NCBI GenBank assembly: GCA_902766045.1
Contig: CACXCA010000071.1
Location: 45,978-109,977 of the forward strand
Origin: an uncultured Bacteroidales bacterium
GTDB lineage: Bacteria > Bacteroidota > Bacteroidia > Bacteroidales > Paludibacteraceae
DNA: 64,000 nt
Direction: 5' to 3'
The notes beneath the pieces are model-generated. The model made no database searches, was not told where the DNA came from, and was given only the letters and a program-made list of their open reading frames with translations. Made by a program: the position numbers and the translations under genes. The first letter of the stretch is position 1, and the number at the start of each line of letters is the position of its first letter. Positions 54,687 to 62,476 of this stretch are shown here, one piece after another.

Positions 54687-55595
54687 ATGAAATATGATAT
54701 GATTGTTGTGTTAGGACCGACGGCTTGCGGGAAAACGGCATTGGCTACCCAGTTGGCTTATCGTTTGAATGCGGAGATCATTAGCGCCGATTCCCGTCAA
54801 ATCTATCGGCGGATGGATATTGGTACGGGAAAGGATCTGTCGGACTATGTGGTGAATGGGAAAAAGATACCGTATCATTTGATTGATATAGCAGAACCTG
54901 GATATAAATATAATCTGTTTGAATATCAGCGTGATTTCTTGAAAGCATACGGTGATATAAAGCAACGAGGTGTTATGCCTATCTTATGTGGAGGAACAGG
55001 TCTCTATTTGGAATCCGTATTGAAGGGATATAAGATGATGCCTGTGCCGCAAAATGAAGAGCTGCGTCGGCAGTTGGAAGGAAAGACGTTGGAGGAGCTG
55101 ACACAGATTTTATCCACGTATAAGACGTTGCACAACACAACCGATGTGGATACGGCAAAACGGGCCATACGTGCCATCGAGATTCAGGAGTATTACAGAG
55201 AGCATCCACAGGAGTTTGTTGATTTCCCTGAGATTAATAGTCTGATTATTGGAGTGAATATCGACCGTGAGTTGCGACGAGAAAAGATATCCAAACGTTT
55301 GCGTGACCGTCTGAAGGAGGGCATGGTGGATGAGGTGCGAGCCATCCTAGATTCAGGTGTTTCAGCGGAAGACATGATTTATTATGGATTGGAATACAAA
55401 TACCTGACTAATTATATCATCGGAAATCTTACGTATGAGGAGATGGTGGCGGAATTGGAGATTGCCATTCATCAATTTGCCAAACGACAAATGACATGGT
55501 TCCGAGGAATGGAACGTCGTGGATTCACGATTCATTGGATTGATTCTCAATTAGCTATGGAAAATAAATTGAATGAAATCATTGGAATGATGTAG
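54687..55595 (+). CDS. miaA: tRNA dimethylallyltransferase MiaA
   Basis: 302 residues. The P-loop is 'GPTACGKTALA' (a Cys where most have Ser), followed by 'ISADSRQIYRRMDIGTGK', 'GGTGLYLES' and 'AKRAIRAIEI'. It adds the isopentenyl-type group to A37 of tRNAs reading UNN codons. Length is normal. It is embedded between small barrel-protein genes, a context with no functional link that I can name. Confidence 0.97.
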   Translation: MKYDMIVVLGPTACGKTALATQLAYRLNAEIISADSRQIYRRMDIGTGKDLSDYVVNGKKIPYHLIDIAEPGYKYNLFEYQRDFLKAYGDIKQRGVMPILCGGTGLYLESVLKGYKMMPVPQNEELRRQLEGKTLEELTQILSTYKTLHNTTDVDTAKRAIRAIEIQEYYREHPQEFVDFPEINSLIIGVNIDRELRREKISKRLRDRLKEGMVDEVRAILDSGVSAEDMIYYGLEYKYLTNYIIGNLTYEEMVAELEIAIHQFAKRQMTWFRGMERRGFTIHWIDSQLAMENKLNEIIGMM

Positions 55596-55828
55596 GTTGA
55601 AATATTAACAAATAAAGGTTGAAGATAAGAAGGATTTAGAATTTTATTGTGAAAGTTTTGATTTTTTTTGCAAAAAAAATATGGCTAATTAAAAAAATAA
55701 ATTTAATATTGCAGTAATAAAAATATACTATATAAGGTTGACGAGAAACAAACGCCATTAGGTAAAAAGAGGGGGATCGGATTAAATAAAAATGGAATTA
55801 TTTTTGTTTAATTTAAATATTGATGTGT

Positions 55829-56425
55829 ATGAAAAAGATTTTTATGTTAATTGCATCTGCATTTCTGTTTGCAAATGTACATGCATCAAATGTTGAAAAA
55901 ATTCAATTTGCCAATGCAGGTGATTTTTCATTAGGACTTATGGTAGGAGTTCCGACAGTAGTATCGGGAGCACCATTTTTCTCAATAGATGGAATGGTGG
56001 GACTCAAGGATGGATTTATCCATACGGATAAGTTTGGAGATAATGGTGCGATTGACTTAGGCTTGTTGGTGGGATTTCAGTCTTGGGAAACGGATGGTTA
56101 TTGGAATATGCCTATTGTTGCGCGTAGTGGTTTTCACTTTGAGTTTGTAAAGAAGTTGGATGTTTATGCTGGTTTAATGGGCGGAGTGAATCTATCTCAT
56201 TGGGATCAAAGTGAATTTTTTGATGTTATTGATCCAGCAGAAGCGGGCGTACAAAGGAAGGGGACCGATGTTTATGGTATTTTTGGAACCTATATAGGAG
56301 CGAAGTGGCATTTTACCGATCTTTTTGGAGTGAAGGTAGAATGTTCGGGAGATTGGGTAGGACGTGTGCGTAGAGTAGATAGTGAAATGCCAGCTGTTGC
56401 AGGCGGTGTGACCTTTAATTTCTAG
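55829..56425 (+). CDS. Small outer-membrane barrel protein, paralog 3
   Basis: About 198 residues from ATG 55829 (ATG 55823 and TTG 55820 lie in frame just upstream). Signal peptide ends VHA. The family pattern 'NVEKIQFANAGDFSLGLMVGVP', 'KFGDNGAIDLGLLVGF', 'FHFEFVKKLDVYAGLMGGVNLS' and 'HFTDLFGVKVECSGDWVG', ending 'GGVTFNF', makes it closest to the gene at 52688. Separated from the other two copies by an unrelated barrel gene and miaA. A long A/T-rich leader of about 230 bases precedes it with no clear structure. Confidence 0.8.
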   Translation: MKKIFMLIASAFLFANVHASNVEKIQFANAGDFSLGLMVGVPTVVSGAPFFSIDGMVGLKDGFIHTDKFGDNGAIDLGLLVGFQSWETDGYWNMPIVARSGFHFEFVKKLDVYAGLMGGVNLSHWDQSEFFDVIDPAEAGVQRKGTDVYGIFGTYIGAKWHFTDLFGVKVECSGDWVGRVRRVDSEMPAVAGGVTFNF

Positions 56426-56449
56426 TATATATATCAGACATATATAGTG

Positions 56450-56474
56450 TAGGGACGATTTGAAGTCGTCCCTA
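56450..56474 (+). terminator. Terminator of small barrel gene 3
   Basis: The arms TAGGGACGA and TCGTCCCTA around a short loop, then a run of seven Ts. Confidence 0.88.
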
Positions 56475-56491
56475 TTTTTTTATGGAGTGTG

Positions 56492-56926
56492 TTAGATTAA
56501 ATTTTTTTGCATTCTATAGCAGGTGAAGGTTGGACCTTCGATTTTTTGAGAGAGGTCAGCCACATAGCCCAAGGATTCATAAAAAGGGATTTTATTATCA
56601 CGGCTTTCGAGTGAAGCTGAGGTGTATCCCAGTTCTTTTGCCCATGTTTCAGCTTCTTTGACGACTAGAGATCCGATGCCTTGTCGGCGATATTCAGGCA
56701 GAACAACGATTCGTCCGAGTCTGATTTGGGAGTTGTCGATCGGGTAGAGGCGGCAGGTGGCTATAGGAAGGAAGTTGTCGATGATTACGATGTATTTGGT
56801 ATCGGGGGTATCATGTTCGTCGAATTCCACGTTGAGAGGAATTTGATGTTTTCTGGCCATTGCATGTATTCTGACGTAGTAAGCGCCGGCGCGTTCAGCT
56901 GTTGTTGTTGCTCGGATAATTTCCAT
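56492..56926 (-). CDS. GNAT-family N-acetyltransferase
   Basis: 144 residues. The acetyl-CoA-binding motif 'IVVLPEYRRQGIGSLVVKEA' with R/QxxGxG/A is at about 73-92, then 'ESLGYVA' near the end. Members acetylate amines, amino acids or proteins; the substrate is unknown. It lies convergent to the barrel gene and downstream, in its own sense, of the CRISPR-repeat-like sequence at 56965-57024. Confidence 0.9.
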   Translation of the reverse strand: MEIIRATTTAERAGAYYVRIHAMARKHQIPLNVEFDEHDTPDTKYIVIIDNFLPIATCRLYPIDNSQIRLGRIVVLPEYRRQGIGSLVVKEAETWAKELGYTSASLESRDNKIPFYESLGYVADLSQKIEGPTFTCYRMQKNLI

Positions 56927-56964
56927 GTTATAAAATAAAAAATTCAGTTAATGTAAAAGAAAAT

Positions 56965-57024
56965 AGCTTCTAATTGTTTGTTGTACTTTTTTGTACTTGC
57001 TAAATTACAAAATTGAAAGCAATT
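56965..57024. repeat. Lone CRISPR-repeat-like sequence with shared flank
   Basis: The 26 bases at 56999-57024 are identical to the inner part of the array repeat at the right end of the window (63904-63929). On the left both places also share AGCTTCTAATT (56965-56975 and 63848-63858). Between these, the remaining repeat sequence is degenerate (about 16 instead of 17 bases). It may be a relic repeat, a deleted array end, or an anti-repeat of a tracrRNA read on the plus strand. Confidence 0.6.
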
Positions 57025-57104
57025 ATCTTTGACAAAAATAAAAGTTGTTCGGCTGTTCTGTGAATTGTCGTCCAAACAAATCGGACTTGTTTAGGATTGA
57101 GATA

Positions 57105-57563
57105 TTAATTTACAAGAGATTTTATCTGACCAAGACCCATCTGTGGAGATATTTTTAAAATTGAAGTAAAATTGGCAAAATCAGATACGTTATTTGTTAA
57201 AATTGCATTACACTTTTTCTTTTGGCTTAATACGTAATGAATTCCATCTTCTATATCTTCGCTGTCGCTTTGGCTACCGTTATAAATATCATCCATTGTT
57301 AGGTTTAGAATGGTGAACTTGACTAATATTTTGTTTAGTTTATCGATTGTCTCTTGTTTGGAAAATGCTTTTCTTGTTTTCTTTTTTGTTTGCAGGTTTG
57401 TTATCGTTTGGACAATAGATAGTGATGAAGTGAATAGGACTTCCTTCTCTCTATTCTGAAATATATAATTTAATGCCTGCACGTCCTCTGGTACGCCTGT
57501 ACAATAATTGATGATTACATTCGTATCTACATATATTTTATGAATATCCCCCTTTTTATTCAT
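57105..57563 (-). CDS. PIN-domain protein, probable toxin ribonuclease
   Basis: 152 residues. Acidic residues expected for PIN nucleases are visible: Asp13 in 'YVDTNVIINY', an acidic cluster in 'DSEDIEDGIHY' (about 100-110) and 'ILTNNVSDFANF' near the C-terminus. Such proteins cut RNA and are kept inactive by the partner antitoxin. Its ATG follows the stop codon of the small upstream gene directly, with no gap, as in coupled toxin-antitoxin operons. Confidence 0.88.
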   Translation of the reverse strand: MNKKGDIHKIYVDTNVIINYCTGVPEDVQALNYIFQNREKEVLFTSSLSIVQTITNLQTKKKTRKAFSKQETIDKLNKILVKFTILNLTMDDIYNGSQSDSEDIEDGIHYVLSQKKKCNAILTNNVSDFANFTSILKISPQMGLGQIKSLVN

Positions 57564-57755
57564 TTAAAAAACTAATTTGGTGAATTGTTTCTTTTCCGCA
57601 TTTGTTAGAACGTCTATATTGGCCATAATGAATCTTTGTTCTGCCAAATCATACACGTCTTTCTTTTTAGCTCCTGTTTTGCTTAACAGCAGTTCAAACA
57701 ATTTCTTTGTTTGTTTGTTGATTTCCAATAATTCTTCTTTTGTGTATTTTGCCAT
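57564..57755 (-). CDS. Probable antitoxin of the PIN toxin
   Basis: 63 residues from ATG 57755: 'MAKYTKEELLEINKQTKK', a helical, charged protein with 'KKKDVYDLAEQRFIMANIDVL'. An ATG 12 codons upstream (57791) lies at or just before the expected transcription start set by the promoter at 57793-57824, so the shorter form is favoured unless the mRNA is leaderless. No DNA-binding fold is certain. Position and size argue for an antitoxin of a type seen with PIN proteins in Bacteroidota. Confidence 0.75.
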   Translation of the reverse strand: MAKYTKEELLEINKQTKKLFELLLSKTGAKKKDVYDLAEQRFIMANIDVLTNAEKKQFTKLVF

Positions 57756-57792
57756 ATCCGTTTTGTTTAAATGTTTGTCGTAATAATCCATT

Positions 57793-57824
57793 CAAAACTA
57801 AGAAAAGATTTTGAAGTGTACAAA
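57793..57824 (-). promoter_or_regulatory. Promoter of the antitoxin-toxin operon (TTTG-N20-TAGTTTTG)
   Basis: On the minus strand TTTG (57821-57824) and TAGTTTTG (57793-57800) are separated by exactly 20 nt. Confidence 0.8.
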
Positions 57825-58032
57825 TTAAATTTTTCTTTTCCGTCTCTACCTTTTCAACCAAAGTTCATGTTTCTACTATGAACGGAACAAAATGTACGAT
57901 AAACTGACGAATAAGTGCGATAATATCTGCTGATTATGGGCTTTTCTCCCTGTTTTTATTCCGCTAAAAATAACCTGCGTATTAAAAAAAATGTAACTTT
58001 ATGCCGTAAAAACCACAATATACCAATCGCTT

Positions 58033-61000
58033 ATGATAACGAAATATACAAAAAGTTTTTTGACATTACTTCTCCTTTGTGGGAGTATAGCTGGTAACGC
58101 AGCTGTTCAGATGAATGAAATTATGCCTTGTAATTTGTCGACTTATTTAAACACCGACAACTATAACTTCTCGGGCTTCATCGAATTTACAAACGATCAG
58201 TCCCAAAGTGTCAATTTAAGAGGATACACCCTAATCCATTACAAGAAGGGATCAAAAAAATATTCTGAAAAATGGACCTGGCAAATCCAAAATGATTGCA
58301 TGGTAAATGCCAACAGCTACACTCTAATGTGGTTCGACGAGAGTGATCGGGCTAACCATTCGCCTTATAAACTCGATGCTGATGGGGGCTACCTCTTGTT
58401 GAAAAACGGTAACACGTTAGTTGACTCTATAGCCTACGGTGCTCAAACTGCTCATGTGTCGTTCGGTCGTTATGGAAACTCAACAGGTTATATGGAGCCT
58501 ACTCCAGGAGCGGCAAATACCACCGCCTATGCTGAACTGACTCGATGCCAAACACCTGAGTTCAGTGAGAAGGGTGGACTGAAACATGGAAATGTTAACC
58601 TGCAATTGAGCTGTGCAACGGCAGGTGCTACGATACGTTACACCACCGATGGTAGCGAGCCTACCCAACAGAGCAACATATACAACTCTTCTATAAATAT
58701 CAACAGTAACACTAGCGTACGTGCGAAAGCCTTCGCCAATGGTATGTTGCCAAGTGCGATCGCTACTCACTCGTATATCTATGCGGATAATGATCACAAT
58801 GGTTGCGGTGGCGTTACCATTCCGGTCGTTTCCCTTACCGTGGAAGACCGTTACTTCAACGACAACACTATTGGCATGTATGTGACTGGATCAAACGGTA
58901 CATCAGGCGATAAGACATGTACGATGATGCGGGCCAACTACAACAACGACTGGTCTCGTCCTGTCAATTTCGAATACTTCGTTAATGGACAACAAGTACT
59001 CTCTCAAGAGTTGGAGGCTGCCATCGAAGGTGGATGTTCTAGAACATACACGGTGAAGTCACTTTCACTAAAAGCTTCAAAAAAGACAGGTAAAAACCTT
59101 GTCAACTACCGCTTCTTCGGCACAAAACCAGACCTCTACACTCAAACCATTTATTTAAGAAATGGTGGTCAAGGTGCTGATGCAGGCATGATGTGGGGTG
59201 GTGGATTTGACTTTGGCGGTGGCATGTTCGGACCTGGACAAGGTGGCCAGCCAGGTGGACAACAAAATGGTCAAAAGAGCGACAAAGTAAAGTTCAGAGA
59301 CGCACTGATGCAGGCTTATTGTACCAACATGAACATTGACTATCAAGCCTACCAACCGGTAGCCTATTACCTCAATGGACAATATTTGGGTCTGATGGCG
59401 TTGATGGAGCGTACCAATGCAAGCTATGTAAAAGCAAACTATGGTGTTGATGAGGAGGATTTGGATTTGATTACGCTTTCAGACCAAAAGGGTATCGGTG
59501 TTTCAAAAGGAACCATCGACGCCTACAATGAATTGATCTCGTATGTGGAGAGCACTGATAATACTACTCCTGAGTTCTATGCAGGTGCCTGCAAACGAAT
59601 GGATATGGACGAATATCTGGAATATCAAGTATTCCAACAGTTCATCTGCAATGCCGACTGGCCAGGTAACAATACAAAGATCTGGAGAGAAAGAAAAGAC
59701 GGTTCTCGTTTCCGTTGGATTGTCTTCGATACGGATTATGGTTGCGGACACGATGGTGCGTTGAACAGCGCAAGCGATATGATTACCTACTGTAGGGGAG
59801 AGGGTAAAACGAACTGGGGTAACCAACAGACATGGATGACCACGTTGTTCAAACACTTGAGCAATAATCCAGAGTTTGCGAAACAGTTCACAACCAAGTA
59901 CCTCTATCATTTGTCAACCACCTTTACGGAAAACCGTATTAGAGCTGTTTACGACAGTATCACCAGCTTGGTGGAGGCTGAATATTGTGCTGATATGAAT
60001 AAATCGGCTAAAGAAGCTGCAAACACAATGCTTACTTTCTTGTTGGAACGTCCTGCGAACATATTGCAACATCTTCAAACCTATGCGGGAACAGGTGCTG
60101 CAGTCGATTTTGAATTGAGATCGAATGTTGCGGGGGCTCACTTCACGATGAACGGTGAATCTGTAACGGGATTTAAAGGTAAATATTTAGCTGAATTCGC
60201 TACCGACTTCAAGGCGTATCCACCTGCAGGTTATACATTCGACCACTGGGAGATACAAGGACAGTTTAATGAGACCGAAAAGAAGGAGTCTTGTTCAACT
60301 AACTTGCCTGGTGAATTAAGTGGTTCTTTGACAAGCACATGTACCATCACTGCAGTCTTCACACCAAACAGTTACGATTACACGCTTGCGATCAACGAGT
60401 TGTGTGCAAGCAGTGATCAGAACTCTGGTAATGTTGATGCGTATGGTAATTATCCTGATTGGATTGAGGTTTATAACTACGGAAATGAGCCTATCGACTT
60501 GGCTGGTCTCTACTTCTCTAATAAAGAAGAAAATCTGCAACTCAGCCAGATTGCTTACGGTAGCAAGTCAACCGTAGTGGAAAGCAAACAGCGTGTTTTA
60601 GTATGGGCGAACAGTGATGATGTTGATGGACCTCTCTACCTCAACTTCAATTTGAATGTTGACAAGTCGAAGACCGTCTATTTAAGCACCGCTTCTGATG
60701 AAATCATATCATTGGGCTCATATGATCCGCACAAGACCAACGAATCGTATGGTTTCAAAACCGACAATTCAGGCGATTGGGTGTTGTTCGATGTGTGTGA
60801 TAATAAGATTACAGCCACTCCAGGCAAAGCGAATGGTAGCATCACATGTAATGGTGTTGGCTTGACTGACAGTGAAAATGCTGCGTCATTATCCATGTAT
60901 CCAAATCCTACTTCAGATGGGGTGACAATCAACTCGAAATCATTGATCACCAATGTTCGTGTTCTAGATGTTAATGGTAGCACATTATTCGAATATACGC

Positions 61001-61110
61001 CGAAAGAGAACGAATTCAGCATCAACTTGAGCACAATCGGTCAAGGTGTTTACATTGTGCGAATTGAATGCGAAGATGGTGTATATAATGCGAAGCTGAT
61101 TAAGCAATAA
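58033..61110 (+). CDS. CotH/lamin-tail surface protein with T9SS sorting domain
   Basis: 1025 residues. After the signal peptide (1-24) come a lamin-tail domain (about 25-150), a chitobiase-C-terminal-like beta domain ('ATIRYTTDGSEPTQ', about 180-250), a CotH kinase-like domain (about 255-680, with 'FRWIVFDTDYGCG'), a repeat-type domain ('AGYTFDHWEIQG'), a second lamin-tail domain (about 785-940) and a T9SS sorting domain ('SMYPNPTSDGVTI'). Residues about 375-410 are a G/M/Q-rich insertion. CotH proteins phosphorylate spore proteins in Bacillus; here a surface kinase or adhesin is possible. C-ending codons are more frequent than in neighbouring genes. Confidence 0.9.
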   Translation: MITKYTKSFLTLLLLCGSIAGNAAVQMNEIMPCNLSTYLNTDNYNFSGFIEFTNDQSQSVNLRGYTLIHYKKGSKKYSEKWTWQIQNDCMVNANSYTLMWFDESDRANHSPYKLDADGGYLLLKNGNTLVDSIAYGAQTAHVSFGRYGNSTGYMEPTPGAANTTAYAELTRCQTPEFSEKGGLKHGNVNLQLSCATAGATIRYTTDGSEPTQQSNIYNSSININSNTSVRAKAFANGMLPSAIATHSYIYADNDHNGCGGVTIPVVSLTVEDRYFNDNTIGMYVTGSNGTSGDKTCTMMRANYNNDWSRPVNFEYFVNGQQVLSQELEAAIEGGCSRTYTVKSLSLKASKKTGKNLVNYRFFGTKPDLYTQTIYLRNGGQGADAGMMWGGGFDFGGGMFGPGQGGQPGGQQNGQKSDKVKFRDALMQAYCTNMNIDYQAYQPVAYYLNGQYLGLMALMERTNASYVKANYGVDEEDLDLITLSDQKGIGVSKGTIDAYNELISYVESTDNTTPEFYAGACKRMDMDEYLEYQVFQQFICNADWPGNNTKIWRERKDGSRFRWIVFDTDYGCGHDGALNSASDMITYCRGEGKTNWGNQQTWMTTLFKHLSNNPEFAKQFTTKYLYHLSTTFTENRIRAVYDSITSLVEAEYCADMNKSAKEAANTMLTFLLERPANILQHLQTYAGTGAAVDFELRSNVAGAHFTMNGESVTGFKGKYLAEFATDFKAYPPAGYTFDHWEIQGQFNETEKKESCSTNLPGELSGSLTSTCTITAVFTPNSYDYTLAINELCASSDQNSGNVDAYGNYPDWIEVYNYGNEPIDLAGLYFSNKEENLQLSQIAYGSKSTVVESKQRVLVWANSDDVDGPLYLNFNLNVDKSKTVYLSTASDEIISLGSYDPHKTNESYGFKTDNSGDWVLFDVCDNKITATPGKANGSITCNGVGLTDSENAASLSMYPNPTSDGVTINSKSLITNVRVLDVNGSTLFEYTPKENEFSINLSTIGQGVYIVRIECEDGVYNAKLIKQ

Positions 61111-61122
61111 TCAAAGGTAACG

Positions 61123-61165
61123 AAAACAGGGCTGAATTTCCATTTCGGAGTTCAGCCCTGTTTTT
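61123..61165 (+). terminator. Terminator of the CotH gene
   Basis: AAAACAGGGCTGAA pairs with TTCAGCCCTGTTTT, followed by T-rich sequence. Confidence 0.9.
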
Positions 61166-61191
61166 AATTTATGTAAAAAATTAGCTATATT

Positions 61192-62145
61192 TTACATAGA
61201 AAAAACATATTTGTATGGAACAATACCTTCATACAATTTTTTCGATCGTCGATATCCTTCAAAACCAGAATTATACATACAATCATAAACGATCTTGTCG
61301 TTTCCATTAAAATACAAATCGATATTCTTTTGTAGTTTGTCGGATAGCGTATCAAAGATGCTGAATGGTATGGTGAATTGGAAGTTCTTGCCTGTCAACC
61401 TGAAATGTTCTTCATCAACAATCTCCACACAATCCTTGTTGTACACATCTTTCTTCAAATATTCATTCACCACACTGTTGTATGTTTTGTTCAAATCTTT
61501 TTTCTCCCAATATTCCAATACTCCGCCACGACAGAAAAAGAATGATGTGAGGTTGCAGCGACCAGCGTTATCTAACACCATAATTAACTCACGGTTTGGA
61601 ATTAAGAAGGCGTGCTCTTCATTTCCATTGTGTCCTTTGATAGGGAATGACAGTTTTGGTAGTATTTTATTCAAGGAACAAGTTATTTTTGTTTTCCTTC
61701 TATACGTAAAGACCACCCTTTCTTCATTAGGATCCACAGCTGTCAGAATAGCAAAGTTTATTATGTTCTTTGCCCGTTCGCCCCCCAACGCTTTAACGAT
61801 TTTTTGATTAAGGTTTTCCTCAGGGGCTTCCTGTATGCTTTGTCCGATTCTGAATTTATCCAGAAGCGGTTTAGCATGGTTGAGTTCCTCTTCGGAGACA
61901 TGAATCAGGTTCTCCCAGCTATTGAATCCTGCCATCCTCGACATGAGGTGTTGGGCATTCATGAGAGAGAAGGAGAAGTAAGGATCCTGATCAGGGTACC
62001 CAAAAGAATGGAAAGTAGCAGCTACATCGTAGTACTTAGGTTGATAAGCATACACTTTTTCCTCCTCGTTATAATAACGAGTTTTGTAATCTTTAAAAAG
62101 TAATTTGGATTGTGATTTAAAAAAATCGATAGAAGAATTTGCCAT
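61192..62145 (-). CDS. Unrecognised protein with small N-terminal glyoxalase-associated-type domain
   Basis: About 317 residues from ATG 62145. Residues about 5-100 ('FFKSQSKLLFKDYKTRYYN', 'FSLMNAQHLMSRMAGFNSWENLIHVSEEELNHAKPLLDKF') resemble the short helical domain often fused to glyoxalase-like or regulatory proteins. The remaining 210 residues are soluble, mixed alpha/beta, with no motif that I recognise. There is no signal peptide, so it is probably cytoplasmic. It lies between the CotH gene and the palindrome-flanked ATPase, with a hairpin upstream at 62261-62303. Function not assigned. Confidence 0.7.
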   Translation of the reverse strand: MANSSIDFFKSQSKLLFKDYKTRYYNEEEKVYAYQPKYYDVAATFHSFGYPDQDPYFSFSLMNAQHLMSRMAGFNSWENLIHVSEEELNHAKPLLDKFRIGQSIQEAPEENLNQKIVKALGGERAKNIINFAILTAVDPNEERVVFTYRRKTKITCSLNKILPKLSFPIKGHNGNEEHAFLIPNRELIMVLDNAGRCNLTSFFFCRGGVLEYWEKKDLNKTYNSVVNEYLKKDVYNKDCVEIVDEEHFRLTGKNFQFTIPFSIFDTLSDKLQKNIDLYFNGNDKIVYDCMYNSGFEGYRRSKKLYEGIVPYKYVFSM

Positions 62146-62260
62146 AAATTTAACTCTGTTGCGCATTAAAGTCTTTATCGGATTGTGCGGACCAGTAAGC
62201 TTGTTGACAAAAACCTTAACACTGAATTAAACTTATGTTAATGGTATGGTATGATGAAAT

Positions 62261-62303
62261 CTTTGCACTGGCCGGCATGCATTACCATGATGCGAGTGCA
62301 AAG
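62261..62303. other. Hairpin upstream of the unrecognised gene
   Basis: CTTTGCACT (62261-62269) faces AGTGCAAAG (62295-62303). The loop contains a further GCAT/ATGC pairing. A TACCTTTG -7 box overlaps the right arm on the minus strand, so it may control or lie at the start of the transcript for the gene at 61192. Confidence 0.5.
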
Positions 62304-62436
62304 GTAATAAAAAAAATGAAAGTTGAGAAATCTTACAAATCTGTTCAAATCATACAAATCTCTTTTAAAGCGACTCATATTTGATGGATTTGTGAAGATT
62401 TGTGGGATTTCTGTCCGAAATGCGATTTGTTAGAGC

Positions 62437-62469
62437 GTACAAATTTTCGATTCAATCGAAAATTTGTAC
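62437..62469. repeat. 33-bp palindrome, left copy flanking the ATPase gene
   Basis: GTACAAATTTTCGATT, centre C, then its exact complement. It begins 8 bases after the ATPase stop codon. The exact reverse complement of this 33-mer is found at 63654-63686. Confidence 0.9.
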
Positions 62470-62476
62470 TAATATA

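Larger units (their letters stand above)
62146..62476. other. Intergenic region of 331 bases with hairpin and palindrome
   Basis: It holds the hairpin at 62261-62303, an overlapping minus-strand -7 box TACCTTTG (62299-62306), and the left 33-bp palindrome at 62437-62469. Otherwise A/T-rich, with several loose copies of 'ACAAATCT'-like words between 62335 and 62410. Confidence 0.55.

Noticed and set aside
57073..57094. Stem CCAAACAA/TTGTTTAGG as terminator of a tracrRNA or of the PIN operon
   Set aside because: The stem needs a bulge and no T-run follows in either direction, so it was not listed as a terminator.
61295..61807. Open frame of 170 codons on the plus strand opposite the unrecognised gene at 61192
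   Set aside because: Considered because that gene has no strong family match, but the minus-strand frame is longer and has the recognisable N-terminal domain; this one is Ser/Phe-rich, as typical for antisense frames.
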